From Aquilaria yunnanensis (taxonomy: Eukaryota > Streptophyta > Magnoliopsida > Malvales > Thymelaeaceae): a stretch of DNA of 64,000 bases. The stretch lies in assembly GCA_039654915.1 (NCBI GenBank), contig CM077594.1, positions 21,141,001 to 21,205,000 on the forward strand, read 5' to 3'. A program made the position numbers and the translations under genes. Below the pieces are notes generated by a model. It ran no database searches, was not told the origin of the DNA, and saw only the letters and a list, made by a program, of their open reading frames with translations. Shown piece by piece: positions 11,661 through 24,888 of this stretch. The first letter of the stretch is position 1; every line of letters starts with the position of its first letter.

Positions 11661-14600
11661 ATTCAATTTTATTATGTTTCTCTTCATAATTTAAGGGTAT
11701 TCATGGTTTTAGAATTGTCTTCTTGCTTTCAATTTCTGTTTTGTATTGGGAATAGCATGTGATTCACATACAATTAGAATCCTGTTATAGTTTAAATGAA
11801 TGTGCAAGAAAATTCAACCGGCTTCTAAAATTTTGTTTGCAATTTGTTATGGGTACGTATCTACACCGAAATTTACCTTGTTTAAATAGCATAAGGTTGT
11901 ATATATGAAATGTTAGTTTTTATTTACTCTCATTCAACACTTGGAGGTGATATTTGCAAGAGTAAATTTTGTTTGTATTTAATTTTTATACATGGTTGTA
12001 TAGAACATTTGAAGTCTGGATACATTTGATTGGGATAAATGAATAGGAAAATTGTGGAAACAATAGAAATAGTGAATGGTAATTGAAGATTTTGGTATCT
12101 AATATACTAACATGGACATTTATGGAGATAGTTGTAGAGGTTCCTTTCTTTAGATGGAAGAGAAGTTTTTCCTTTCAAAGGCTTATTTAGATTTACTTGT
12201 CCATTTGTATGTCCATGTCCAACCTTTTCCTTGGAGTGGTTTCTAACTTGATTCCTCATGAACTTTCTATCTCTTATGGTGGAAATTGTGGATTTACATG
12301 ATTGTTTGACTTTTCACAAACTTTCTATCTAATATATCCATTAATTACATAGTGTGGATTTACATGATTTAAGGCCTTGGTTATCACTTGGTACTTATTT
12401 GTTTGTGCTTTGTGGAATTCTCTTGAGATTTGGATGCTTAAGGGCTGACTAAAACATGAGCATTCTTTCTTTCTTTCTTTCTTTTTTTACTTATTTTCAG
12501 TAATGCCAAAAAAATTGGATGTTAAGAAAGTTTCAAAACACTTCTAATTTCATTTGTTTTTGTAGAACAGATATTTCCAATTTCTTAGGATATTGGGGGG
12601 GGGGGGGGGTGGCAAACCATATTCTGGAATCTAAATTTGTTTAGAATCATTTTACATGATTTGTATTTTTGTTTTAGTTACATCCATTCCTTGATTGACA
12701 ACCAGGTAGACCTCGCCATTTTGGTATTTTCATAAAGATAACAAATATTGTTCTCAGCGTGTGCTTCTCTATTTCTTTGATTGGACTGTTACTCTATTAG
12801 ATTTAGTCTTTTTCTTTTGTTGCCATTTGATTCCTGAAAAACATGACTTACATGTAGAGAAATAAAAATTGTGTAGGTAATCTATATAAGTTTATAAAAC
12901 TAAAATTTTCATGCTAATGTTTATAAATTAAAAGGACATGTAAAAGACGCAAACAAACAAGAGTGTTGTGGGTCATGTAATTGTTGGGAACTACTGCAAG
13001 CAAAATGATAAAGCCGCTAAAAAAGGTGTATGGAAAAGGAGGAAGTAATTTGCTCAAAAATAGAGTCAAATAAACATGGTTGACATGTAAAGTTAAACTT
13101 CATGTATGTAATTAAGCTTATGTGTCAATAAGTTGTAAGTTATTAAACCACTTCATTTTCATAGGAAAACAAGACACATGTGGATTAAAAAGCATGTCCA
13201 TATCACTAATTTACACACAAATCATGTCATAGAGTTTCAATACCGAAAGCTTACTTGTTAAAGAAGTCAATTGGTAAGTCCATAACTCGCATTGGTTTGG
13301 TATTACTGCTGCACTCTAGTAGTTGTAACTCAAGTGTAGGTTATCGCAAGTAATAAAATCTTGAGAGTTCGAGTGTCGAACCATAGGGAAGTGAATTAAG
13401 AAATACAAATTACAGATTTTTAATAAAGGAGGTTTTCGTGAAAAGTGTGAACAAGTGTTGATTAAAAATTCAAATTCAAATAAAATAGCTAAGGTTAGGG
13501 GATCCACTTTTAGTATATTGGTTATAATTAATTTTAGCTCATTTTTCCACTCAAACAGATAAAGGAGGGAATTTAGTTAGTATTAACTTTCATTGATCTT
13601 AAAACGCTAACATTTGTTAATGGTTTTAAGTATCCATCATGCCAACCTTTGTCTACAACAACTCAAAATTCCAATATAGTTGATAGAGCCATATTCTATA
13701 GAGGGAATCAAATAGCTTTTGTGCCAATGATTGACTATGATGAATCAAGACTCCCACTTAACAAGGAGGGAAGTTAAATAGATTAAAGAAAAAAGTACCG
13801 TTAACGTTGTGATCCATTCAAATCAATCATAACCTTTATACTAAAAGCTTCACCTTTTCACCTTAGCAAAAAGAAGATTAGTTAGCTATGATAAAAGTAA
13901 ATAACATGTAGAAAGATGAAATGAACATAGATTGAAAGATCAAAGGAAGAACAAGAAGAAAAATGAGAAAACACTTGGACAGAGTTTCGGTATTGAAAAC
14001 AAGAATAAGAACAAAGGAGAAAAGCTAACTTTGATATTAAAACATAAATGAGGCCTAAGAAATGGCATCCCCTTCACCTTCCCCCTAAGGTACCTATTTA
14101 TAGAGTTTTTGAGGTGGGTGAAATGGTAAAATGAAATAGTGAAATATAGGTAAATACAAATCAACAATGGCAGGCTTCAACTTATTTTAATTTTTTAACC
14201 ACTGTACACATTGAATCAGCTCTTCCTCAAAGCACAAGACTTGTAGATCTCTTCTTTAGCTTTGAATCGATAGCTTACTTATTTAAATTGAAGATCTGTA
14301 GCTCAAGTTATGATTTTTCTACCGAAACTACTCTTCAGCACAAAAAAGAACGAATAGTCTCATCTATAATTAGATTTCGGCAATGAAAATTATCAAACTA
14401 GCTTGTAGAATGAAGTGGAGTTGAAGATCTATGTGTTGGATTTTATATGAATTTCGAATCACTCAGTTCTGACATCTACAGCTCCAAATACGATTTTTCT
14501 TGTAAAGGGTCGCTAAGTGATGATGTTACCTACGTAAAAATAATTATTTATTATTAATGAATAGTGAAAGCACATATGAACAGTAAAACACGCATATGAA

Positions 14601-15082
14601 TAATAAGTCGATAAATAATGGCTTGGTGAATAGTAACTCAATGAATAATAAAAATGTATGAATAGTAACCTGATAGAAAACTGCTCAAAATAGAGAAATT
14701 AATCATACTTAAAGTGTATAATAATGGTTTAAACCCTTAATAGTAATACACTTACGAGTATTCATCAATTACCAACAGCACCAGAACTTCTAAAATTTTA
14801 ATCCTATAGTTTTTCGAGTTTTATAGCAAATTTTAGCATCTTTGAACCATAACAAAATTGATTATAGACTAAGAAACTTGTAAACAACTTCTTTCAAACT
14901 TTTGCTTTAAAGCTAGCCATAAAAGTTCCCCTAGAATAACATAGACTAAGAAACTTGTAAACAACTTCTTTCAAACTTGGCATTTATTTATTTATTTTTG
15001 TTGTTATTATGAATCTTGTTTACTTTATACATTAACTTGCAAATTTTATTTTGCAAAAATTTCATTTTAGCGAATATATATA
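11661..15082. other. CACTA interior without genes; possible nested LTR-like insert about 13290-14790
   Basis: No coding region seen. A run of 15 G is at 12595-12609. The part 13290-14790 has features of an inserted retrotransposon LTR: GAGTTCGAGTGTCGAACCAT-like sequence near 13366 and short repeated AATAGTAA/GAATAATA motifs near 14560-14680 ending in ATCAATTACCAACAGCACC, which I associate with Gypsy-type repeats of other plants. I could not fix TG/CA ends or a target duplication. A 45-base direct repeat (ACATAGACTAAGAAACTTG..., second copy at 14939) is near 14864. Confidence 0.3.
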
Positions 15083-18000
15083 ATGGACAGAAGTTGGATG
15101 TATCTCAAACCTAGAAACAATCAAGAATACATAGATGGCGTTCGTGGTTTTCTTGATTTTGCTTTTGATGGGGAACTTATAGATGGGAAAGTTATTTGTC
15201 CTTGTAGGAGGTGTCTTAATTTATTCAAATGCTCCGAGGATTAAATGTTTAAGCATTTGATTTATCAAGGGTTTATGAAAAATTATGAGAGATGGATTGC
15301 TCATGAAGGGGCATCAAGAACTTTGACTATGGGCAATTCATTAGATGAACAAATGGGGACCAGACATGATATGATGAAGCTATTGCATGACATAGGCCCA
15401 ATAATGATGGGGAGTGAGAATATGGATGGAGTAGAATATGGTGATGTGGGTGATTTGCTTGATAACCATCCACCTACACCACCCATACCTCCTAATTCCA
15501 TAAGGAAATTTTATGAGTTAGTTGAAGATGCTAACCAGAAATTATACCCAAATTGTGAGAAACATAGTAAGATTTCTACTGTTGTACATATGTTCCTTCT
15601 GATGATTCTCAATGGATGAAGTAACAAGTCATTTTCCATGTTGTTAGAGTTTTTAAAGGAGTTGTTGCTTGAAGGCAATTTACTACTCGACTCATTTTAT
15701 GACGTTAAACAAATGATCTCAAATTTAGGGCTAGGTTATGAGAAAATTCATGCTTGTCTAAATGATTGCATGCTATTTTGGGGTAACAAGAAAAATGCAA
15801 AATTTTCGTATGTGTATGGATCTTCTAGGTGAAAAATCAACGGTGTAAATGAAGATCCTAAGGGTCCACCAAGCTTACTAAAAAAGAAGAAATCTGCAAA
15901 GGTTCTTCGTTGGTTCCCATTAAAACCAAGGCCACAGAGGCTATTTCTATCTAAAAAAACAACAGTTCTCATGAAATGGCATCATGACGAACCACGCTCA
16001 AATGATCAAATGAGGCATCTATCTAATTCTTTGGCTTGGAAACACTTTGATTTTCAATTCCAGAATTCTCTTCTAATCCTCACAATGTTCGATTAGCTTT
16101 AGCTTCAGATGGCTTCAATCCATTCAAAACTATTAATATTGCTCATAGCACATGGCCTGTCATTTTAATACCTTACAATTTACTGCCATTGTTGGTTATG
16201 AAACAGCCTAACTTTATTCTTTGCTTGCTTATCCTGGGTCCAAGAGCTCCTAGCAACAAGTTTGATGTCTACATGCAGCCAATAATATAGAAGTTGTAAA
16301 AGCTATGGGATATGGGTATTGAGACCTTTGATGCTTCTCATAGTGAATATTTCCAGCTCTATGCAGTAGTAATGACCACAATTAATGATTTCCTTGGATA
16401 TGCCAATCTTTTAGAGTATAGTACTAAAGGGGAATTCGCTTGTCCTTGTTGTGGTGTTAATACCACATCAAAATGGTTGCATCATGGTAAGAAGTTCTAT
16501 TATATAGGACATCGTCGCTGGTTAGGACCCAACCACAACTTTCGTAGAGATCCTCAATCTTTTGATGGTGAAAAAGAGTTGAGACCTCCTCCTATCCCTC
16601 TTTCTGGAGATGAAATTTTGAAGCAATTAGAAGGTGTTGGTTTACATGATGATATTTGTGGGTGCAAGGCCATGGAAAAGGAAAAGCATTATTTTTTCAC
16701 TTCCTTATTGGAAGGATCAATTTTTGCATTACAGTATTGATGTAATGGATATAGAAAAGAATGTTTGTGATAATATTGTTGGAACTTTGTTGGGCTAGGA
16801 TGGAAAATCGAAAGACAATTATAAGGCTTGACGTAACCTTGAGGAAATGCGTCTAAGACCTGCTCTTCATCCAAGAAAGCGTCCTAGTTCTAATAAATTA
16901 TATTTGCCTAAAGCTTGTTATGAAATGACTTGCAATGAAAAGGAAACTTTTCTGCAAATCCTCAAGGAAATTAAAGTTCTAGATGAATGCTCATCAAACA
17001 TAGTGCGTTGTGTGCAAGTTGATCAGAAGAAGTTCATTTGTCTTAAAAGTTATGACTGGCATATGCTAACACAAGAATTCTTACCTATAGCGTTACGAGG
17101 ACAGCTACCAGATAATGTGACCTTGGTTCTAATTGAACTTTGCATTTATTTTAAGAATATCTGCTCCAAAGTCTTATTCGTACACAACCTTGAAATCCTA
17201 GAAGCACAAATTCCTCTTACTTTGTGTAAAATGGAAAGGATTTTTCCACCATCCTTTTCATAGTGATGTTTCACTTGGCAACTGAAGCTAAAATTGCGGG
17301 TCCAGTGTTGTATCGATGGATGTATCCCATTGAAAGGTAAACATTATTTATTTATTTATTTCAACCAAACTAAAGCACATTTTTTTGAAAAAAAGAATTG
17401 ATTTGTCTATTTTTATTTCTTATGTAAATAATTAATGTAATGTAGGTTCTTATTTACTTTGAAGTCTTATGTACGCAATAGAGCTCATCCAGAAGGTTCT
17501 ATTGCAGAGGAATACTTAGCTTATGAATGTTTAACCTTTTGTTCTCAGTATTTATCTAGTGTGGAAACTTGTTTTAACCAGCCAATTAGGAATGATGAAT
17601 TTGTTGATGAATTATCGAGAGAGCATACCCTATAAATTTGGGTAGGCCACTAGGACAAAGGTGACTAGAGATTTTGTGGCTGGGAAAAGAAAAAGGGTTT
17701 CACGTCAAAAGCTTGATCATCAGTCCTTGCAGCAAGCATATAGATATGTGCTATTCAATCTTGAATCCATCACACGATATCAAAAGTAAGATCTTTTTCT
17801 TTATTTAATTATGCAAGTATATATTATCATGTACACTTTAATAGAAAATGATTAATTATCATTCATGTAGTGAACATAAAGACTTTTTAAAATGAAAGTT
17901 TCATGGTATAAAGTTTAGGCCACATGAGTTAGATAAGACTCATTGTGAACAATTTAGTGGCTTGTTCCATGAAAAGGTAAGTGCTTTTTTCTGCGTCTCT

Positions 18001-18727
18001 TTATTTATATGTGTATTTTTTTATTTACTCAATTACCTAATTATTAATTTTAGGTAGCATGATTGGAGGAAGAAGCAAGTGCTAAAATCACTGATGAAAT
18101 CAAATGGCTTACTCATGGCCCTAGTGATTTGGTTAGGTCATTCACTAAGTTATATTATCAATGGATTCAAGTTTCACATTAAAGAGCATGATAGATACCT
18201 GAATACTCAAAAGTAGGGTTGTTGTGCCAGTAAATTGTGCTAGTTATGCTAGCTTGAGAGATACACAACCTATAGCTGGATAAGTGTACTATTATGGCTC
18301 TATAAAGGAAATTATTCAACTGAACTACTCTGGTATAAAAAAGGTTGATCTGTTTAACTGTGACTGGATTCATGTTAACAGAGGATGTAAAAAGGATAAG
18401 TTTGGAGCCACCATTGTGAACTTTTCACATTTAGTACACAAGGGACACAATTTGGCAGATGACCTTTTTATTTTTGCATCACAAGCTAATAAAGTTTATT
18501 ACATCAAAGATGCATATGATAATAATGGGTGGATGGTTGTGAGACATGTGAAGTTATAAGATCTTTATGATATAAGTGCAAAGCCTTCCATTGATATGGG
18601 TGTAGAAGCATCTAAAGATCCTTTTGACCAACAATAGTTGTATAAAGTCAAGATTGATGGTGAGGATGGCGTTGATGTCACACCAGAGATGGAAAAAGAA
18701 TGTGTCGATGATGAAGATGCTGATTGA
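15083..18727 (+). pseudogene. CACTA transposase (tnpD/Tnp2-type), decayed
   Basis: Starts MDRSWMYLKPRNNQEYIDG, the transposase-associated domain with its cysteines (CPCRRCLN), then an in-frame stop at 15242 and continuation with HLIYQGFMKNYERW. The Tnp2 domain follows in pieces: LGLGYEKIHACLNDCMLFW (15720-15780), NPHNVRLALASDGFNPF (about 16080-16130), PCCGVNTTSKWLHHGKKFYY (16440-16505), ELRPPPIPLSGDEILKQLEG (16575-16635) and PKACYEMTC to RCVQVDQKKFICLKSYDWH (16910-17060). After introns come a DUF4218-like part (17275-17990) and a DUF4216-like part (18284-18560, WIHVNRGCKKDKFGATIVNF). Several stops and at least four frameshifts are visible. In an active element this protein binds and cuts the element ends. 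Confidence 0.85.
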
Positions 18728-19400
18728 TTAGCTTTTCATTTTATTTTCCTTCCAATATATAAAATAAGAAGGAGAATTTGATGTTTTTCATGGAATTTTA
18801 GATTCAACGCAAGCTTCTGGCCATGTTATCCATTAGGGAAATGACAGAAGAAACATCACTTTATCATGCCATCTTTGACTTGATGCAAAGATTTTGCTTG
18901 GGATAAAGACTTCTTATTTCTATACAATTATAGTGAATGAAAACATCTTCTAGTTTGGTGCTTGACTTCTATGGATTTTAATTTCATGTGGATGTCTACA
19001 CATGCTTTTATAGTGCAACTGTGAGAGAAACACTGTGAGCTAATTCAATAATTTTAGGTTATAGGTTTATGACTTTTCTATGAAATATACTTTGATTGTA
19101 GTTAAATTTTTTTTTTGCATTACAAGCTGATTTTCTACAACCATGTGGGAAAAATATCAATTGATTAGCTGACTAATTATTTTAGGTTACAATTTTATGG
19201 TTTTTTTGTGAAATCTATATTGATCACAGTGAACTTTTTATTTGCACTACAAGCTCATTTTTTGGATGTATTGGATGACACATGATATTTATGCAGTGCA
19301 TTCTAGTTTCTTTGTTATTAACATATGTGACTCAGACAGGTACATGGCTTTGATTGATTAGCTTTTCATTTTATTTTCCTTTCCATATATAAAATTTTGA
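18728..19400 (+). repeat. Direct repeats between the two CACTA genes
   Basis: A 40-odd-base block starting GATTGATTAGCTTTTCATTT is at about 18721 and again at about 19352. Between them a block of about 90 bases (GGTTATAGGTTTATGACTTT ... GCATTACAAGCTGATTTT) at 19058-19134 is repeated in diverged form at 19183-19260. No coding is seen from 18728 to 20028. Confidence 0.6.
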
Positions 19401-20028
19401 TTCAATATTCTGTTTGATTTAGTATTATTCATTTGTCTATCTATATGTTGTCTTACTAGATAAATGATTTTACCTATAGGTATTTAGTTAATCCTGAACA
19501 ACAATTTAGGCTATAAGAATTTAGAATTGCAGGTTGTATGTGTATTCTTTTCTCTTATATGAAATTTAGGTTTTATCAAATGCTATATTCTTGAATCTTT
19601 AGTTAGTTGAACATTTTGTCTTTCATATTAGAATATGTAAAGACTTCTCATGAAACTAGGTGTTATGGACTCCCAACTTAATGGCGTGATCATGTTTTTG
19701 TTTTTGTTTTCCTTTTATGTTAGGAAACACTTTGTTATATTGTATTAGTGGTGTACCCTTCTACTTTTGTCTTGAAATTATAAAACCATTCTCTACAATA
19801 ATTTATTATCTTCTTGTGGATTTATTTTTATTTACATTTGGCTCCAAAATGCATTAATAGAACCAAAAAAAAAAGGACAAAGAAAATAGTAGGATATGGT
19901 GATTTCATAATAATCATTTGCTTCCTAGGACATGAGAGTTTTTAACCATATTTTTAATTCACTTATGTTGTTATAATTTCAAAGTAATTGCTGGGATTTT
20001 TGTTTTAGGGAGTAATATACAATATTTG

Positions 20029-21706
20029 AAATGACAAAGCGTAGTTGGTTGAATATTGAAATTGTAGATCAAGGGACCAATTCTTTGTCATAGGATCTTG
20101 ATCAAACCCAGCAAGCTCCAGAAACTCGAAATGAGGAACCTTCACAAGCTGAAACTTAACAACACCCGACAGATGCTATATAAAATGAAAGTGAGCAAGG
20201 CCAGTCAGAATCTCAAGGTACTTATTACTCAAGTTGTACTTTTATTTTTTTTCTTATTAATTCTTAGACCTGATTCTTTGTTATGATTCCTTTATTAAAC
20301 AAGTTACTACTAAGAAGAAAGTTCGAGGTGCTACAGTTATGGCTGATGTGTGGGAGTTAGATCCTAACAAAAAAATAAAAATTGAAGTAGACTTAAATGG
20401 CATTCCAGTTGGTAATGAAGGTGGTACACTCACTCATTTCCTTGGCACTCTAGCTAGGAATGCCCTTTATGCACCTATTAATTATAAGGATAGGCATGAG
20501 ATGCCAGCCAAAAATAAAGAAGATATGTGGGAACTTGTACAGGTACCAATTAATATGCATATTCTTTAACTTGCATTAGATACATATGAGTCAAAATTTA
20601 TGACCATGAAATTGTTACGTTTACAAACAAAATTCTCATTTCACCCATTATCAAATGCATCAACTAAAAGATGGGTAATTAGTGACTTGAATGACAAATG
20701 GAGGACTTGGAAGAATACCCTAAAGTCTTGCCACTTCGATCCTAGTTTGACTGAGCACCAAATTAATGCAAATTTGAATATTGCACGAGTAGATGAAGGG
20801 CAATTTAAGTCACTTGTCAAGTATTGGTTTAAAGATGAAGCTAAGGTATGTATACAACTACTTGTAATATTTTTATTTTCCTGTTAAGTTTTTTTCAGCT
20901 CTACTTTGTCATGTAATGTTATGCTTGTTACCTATATTATTGTTTTAAGTTTTTACTTGTGTGTAGAAAACTAGTGAGAAAAATAAATTGAATAAATCAA
21001 AGTTGAAAAAGCCTTATTCTGCAAGAACTAAAACATTTGCTCAAATCATTCATGAAGAGGTAAATTATTTTTATTGAAAAACCATAAGTAAATGATTATT
21101 TGTACTAGCTTACAATGGTTGATGTGTTGCATATTATTTTTTTTCACATAGGCAAAGCGAAATAATGGTGTATGGCCATATTGTGCTAACATATATATCA
21201 AAACCTGTACAATGAAAAATGGAAACTATGTGACTTCAAAGGTAGCTGAGTTTGCGATATCACTTCAAAACTAATAACTTGCATTTTATTGCTTCTAACA
21301 AGTTTCATGATCTTGAACTTGTACAGGTTATCCCTTGACATTAACAATGAATTCACGTATTAATTTTTGGGTGAATGAGGTAATGAAATTAGATATCAAT
21401 GCATCTGGTGATACACAAAAGGCAACCACTAACAATGTTTGGGTTAGGGATGTGTACTCAAAATATAAAGGCCCTGAGAAAAAGAGACGTGTTAGATGCC
21501 TAGGAAAGATTTTGACAACAAAAGATGCAACTCCTTCGGAAAAAACAAATTTAAAAGTTAATCATCAAATTGCTCAATTACAAAAGATAGTGGATTGCCT
21601 AGTAACAGCCTTTAAGCAGATACATCCTAATTTTTCATTGGAGACTCTTACCAACATGGTCCAAAATAGAGAGGTATGTTGTTTCAAATATGAGTTATCA
21701 ATTTAG
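20029..21706 (+). pseudogene. CACTA second gene (tnpA-like, Transposase_24 type), decayed
   Basis: Exon pieces on plus: MTKRSW (20031), KKKVRGATVMADVWELDPNK (from 20310) leading to VDLNGIPVGNEGGTLTHFLG, a hallmark of plant CACTA second proteins; WVISDLNDKWRTWKNTLK (20671-20724); KKPYSARTKTFAQIIHEE (about 21005-21058); NGVWPYCANIY (21160-21195); a final piece with AQLQKIVDCLVTAFKQIHPN (about 21570-21630). Introns with GT/AG borders separate them (for example AG/GTACCA after 20540). TnpA-type proteins bind subterminal repeats and help bring the ends together. One stop in exon 1 (20091) and another after ETQ- like sequence at about 20156 suggest decay, though gene-model error is possible. Confidence 0.75.
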
Positions 21707-22524
21707 TCAAACTATACAATAAAGTTCTAGCAAACTTAAGTGATCAAATCCATGTTCTCTACCAATCCATGTAATAGGTGCTCAGAAGTTCCAGTGCTCC
21801 TAAAAATTCTCCTACTTTGCCTAACACTAGAAATCATAAATCATCAAGTGGAAGTAACCATACAAATAGTATGCATCTCATATAAATTACTTGCTCCACT
21901 TCTCATTTATGGAATATGTATTACTATTTACCAAGTGTTGCTCCGCCATTTTTTTTCCATTTCATTACTATACACGTCTAGCACTTGTATTTAGCGTTCC
22001 AATTTTCTATCACTTCTAGTGTGGAGATTTATTTTTTAGTAGACTCAATATTTACCCTTTTCTAGCTCCGAATCTATTTCTTTTCTTTATTTTTTCTATA
22101 ACCTTTTCCTTATTTTGCTCTAGTATTACTTATGCTTTTCCTGATTTTTCACTTGTATCCATTGTGACTTCTGGGAAATTGTTGATTGCTATGGATTTAA
22201 AGAAATTAATTGGTTTTTATATTTTTAGGTGCATGAACAACTTCTAATGTATATATATCAAAGGAATTAATGGTGGAAGAGCAGCACGAACTACTTCTTA
22301 TTTCTGGTGCTAGTTAGGCTTCAAATGCACCAATCTTGCCTTTTGGGCATAAAAGGTTTTTTTGTATACATTATAGTTATAGATTGATGTTTGAAAAAAA
22401 CAAACTTATTTCTAGTGCTAGTTATGGTTGTTGGATATTATTTGAAGGATGAGACTCATTGTAGTGACTTTGATTTCACTTAGTATTTTATTAATGAAAT
22501 TAATTTTATGAAATATGTTGTGAT

Positions 22525-22525
<1 letters not shown>

Positions 22526-22560
<35 letters not shown>
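22526..22560 (+). repeat. (AAT)n microsatellite near the CACTA right end
   Basis: Eleven AAT/ATA units, immediately inside the right subterminal region of the CACTA element, which then carries CAACGGATG / CCATTGG repeats to 22917. Confidence 0.85.
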
Positions 22561-22561
<1 letters not shown>

Positions 22562-23309
22562 AACGGATGTACTGACAAATGTAACTGTTGGTATAGGGGT
22601 GCCCAGGTTGCCCTATGTCCATGATATACTAATAGACACAATTGTTGGTACAGGTATGCCATGGTTGCCTTGTGCCCACTTCTACTAATGGAAGAAAGCC
22701 GTTTGTATATCTCTTTACTAATGGCAAAGTATCCGTCGCTATAGGTTTTTAGCCTACTCCAACGGACACCTGATCTGTTGCTATAACCCTTTAGCCACAG
22801 TGTTTTTACCAACAGAGAGCTCGTCCATTGGAGCATCCCTCCAGGTGTTATACCAATGGATTTTCTGCTTTTACTAATGCTTTTCATCCATTGGTAAATG
22901 ACATTTTTCTTGTTGTGAAAAAAAAAAAGAAGAGAATTAGCACAAAGAACATATGACAGAGGTAGTATTAAATAAATTACAAAAAACATCTATTGCAGAA
23001 ATTGCTTTGATATAATTAAGACCTTTTTGGTTATTGTAAAAAAACAAAGAATTCAATTTAAAGACACCAAGGCAGTAAGTGTTATATATTATATCTAGTT
23101 TTTTTCAAAAAAAAACATACTTAAAAAAGAAATATTATGTTACAAATGCTTTGGATAAAGTAATAAAAAATTTTACAGAAAAAGATAAGAACCTAAGGAT
23201 GAAGGGAGCTCTTGGAAGAGATGTGGTTTCCTCCTAGAGATGGAATTGGTAGTCATGCAGAACTTACTACCCCAATCTAGATTTTTTTTTGCTGTGGCCT
23301 AGCTATGCT

Positions 23310-23465
23310 CCTAAACAGAGGCGGAGCCAAAAAAAATTTCAAGTGGGGGGAAAAATTATATATTAAAAATAATGAGGGCAAATATTCATATTTTACAGAA
23401 TTTATGGGGTCAAAATGTTTAATTATTTTAAACTTATATATAATATGTGTAGTTTTCCCAAAAGT
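23310..23465. mobile_element. Small insertion in exon 2 of the left 2-ODD pseudogene
   Basis: About 155 bases separate the sequence for the KMK region (ending near 23466) from SIARPQQK (from about 23310). The right copy has no such gap. The insert begins on the plus strand with AGGCGGAGCCAAAAAAAATT followed by GTGGGGGG, a motif I associate with a dispersed plant repeat. No clear target duplication was found, so its class is open. Confidence 0.4.
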
Positions 23466-23981
23466 TTTCATTTTCTCTTCCAAGGCAGCTTGTAGAACTT
23501 TTCAACCTCTTCCTTCAGCTACTCTAGTACTAGGTTACTAATGCCATGGTTTACCAACTGAATATTAAATTTGAAAAGCAAGCCGCTTCACATATGTAAT
23601 TAATAGTCAATGTCTTAGAAGCCAATAAAAAAAATATTCATTAAGAGAAGGAGTTAGAAATTAATAAACTTGAAAGATACCCAGTCCTTACAAGTGGATT
23701 ACAACTTTTCAAGCTCAAACAAGGCAGAATCATTGTCCCTAGAAAGCAGTTGGCTCAAGTCAACTGTTGGCATGAAAATAGGAAATGAAAAGGCATAAGG
23801 TTCTTGGTTTGAGACCAGGTATTGTTAAGGCACTCGGCTATCTGGATCTTCGAGAAGCTATTGCAAATTATCATTGAGGTTGCAATGTTATTCTTTGCCA
23901 TTTTCTTAACTTCCAAGGCTTGCTCTTTTCCATTTTGTTACACTTACTTATATTGAGCAAAAAAGCAGAGGCAGTAGTACT

Positions 23982-24260
23982 AATAATAATAATAATAATA
24001 ATAAATTATCTGCTTAAACTAGGAATACTATAGTTATTGTTTCAGTTGCTACTAAAAGATTCTCCCTTGTTGTGCCACAAGAATGGACCAAACTACTAGC
24101 TTTCAACAATTCATACCTCCAACCATAACTGACGCTACAAACCAAAGATTATAACAACTTTTATCCAATATACAAAACTTAGATAGCTTATTCACCCCTT
24201 CTTTCCCACCTTCCATTGAATTCTACACCAGATCTGTAAAACATTCATATTAATTAAGTT
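23982..24260. other. AAT repeat and upstream region of the left 2-ODD copy
   Basis: Seven AAT units at 23982-24003 mark the point where similarity between the arms stops; the right arm has a much longer TTA tract at the corresponding place (47382-47451). 24004-24260 lies upstream of the minus-strand 2-ODD and ends at the Copia LTR. It has no counterpart left in the right arm, where a CACTA element replaces it. No convincing TATA box was picked out. Confidence 0.5.
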
Positions 24261-24888
24261 TGCCCAAGTGCAACCAAGAGGGGGTGAATTGTTTGAGATT
24301 CAAAAATCACCAAAAATGGGTTCTTAAACCCTTAAACCAAAATGCGATTAAAAATAAAATAAATAAACCTATTCTAACCAGAAAATGACTATTACAATGA
24401 TCCTAAATTTTGCTTTAAAAGCTAGCTTTGAAGAATTTTTGAAATGAAGCAACTTCAACCAAGGTAAAAGCACAAGTCACCAAGCAATGATCAAGTAAGT
24501 AAAGGGAGAAAAGATTGCACACATGAATTTTTATAGAGGTTCGATCTCTTCTCTTGAGAGTCTATCCATCTTCTCAAATTCACTGCGTGAGTGTCAAAGT
24601 CGCAGCAAGAAGAAGAACAAAGTTCGTAGGGGAGGTAACACTTTCTTGCATATTTTCTTTTGTGAACAAAGTAGTACTCTTTAAATAGAGCTATCAACTA
24701 ACGATTGGGAGCATGAAACTAGGAAATTTATGATAAATACAAATAGCAACTGAACTAATTTTTCTCCTAAAAACTAGCTAACATTATCTGGTGGAAACAA
24801 ACTTAACTAGCAACTTTGACTTGGTCTATAGACCTTTGAATTTATGCAACATTCCCTCCCTTAAACTAAAAATACTGCAAGTTTCAAT

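Larger units (their letters stand above)
10836..22917 (+). mobile_element. CACTA (En/Spm) transposon, 12,082 bp, decayed
   Basis: The left end CACTAAAAAAAATTATTATT and the reverse-complemented right end CACAACAAGAAAAATGTCAT both continue TTTACCAACG/TTTACCAATGG, giving imperfect terminal repeats of about 28 bases. The last base pair of the CACTA pentamer at the right end has decayed. Target duplication AAA is at 10833-10835 and 22918-22920. The uninterrupted site survives in the other arm at about 49615-49640. Inside are a tnpD-like gene (15083-18727) and a tnpA-like gene (20029-21706), both on plus, with subterminal ACCAACGGA-like motifs at both ends. Both genes carry stops and frameshifts, so the element cannot supply its own transposase. 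Confidence 0.85.
4870..23990 (-). pseudogene. 2-oxoglutarate/Fe(II) dioxygenase pseudogene, left copy
   Basis: A plant 2-ODD of the SRG1/codeine O-demethylase type, broken across 19 kb. Exon 1 (about 23955-23690) reads QQYLVSNQEPYAFSFPIF and DLSQLLSRDNDSALFELEKL in one frame. Exon 2 (about 23555-23205) starts LVNHGISNLVLE and later has SIARPQQK, with about 155 bases inserted between. Exon 3 (5385-5243) keeps EVVISLRAHSDAMALTIL, with the metal-binding His and Asp (HSD) present. Exon 4 (5110-4880) keeps ERISMAFFMNPKLEREVGPL, including the Arg-x-Ser that binds 2-oxoglutarate, then a frameshift to EQYVEGFFA. The first part of exon 3 and the exon for the W-PVK-LPDA region, present in the right copy, are deleted here. 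Introns hold a CACTA and a CACTA-like element. Stops and shifts make it non-functional. Confidence 0.85.

Noticed and set aside
22480..22989. 169-codon frame on minus at the right end of the first CACTA
   Set aside because: Runs across the transposon end into host DNA and includes the AAT microsatellite as a tyrosine run; no family features.
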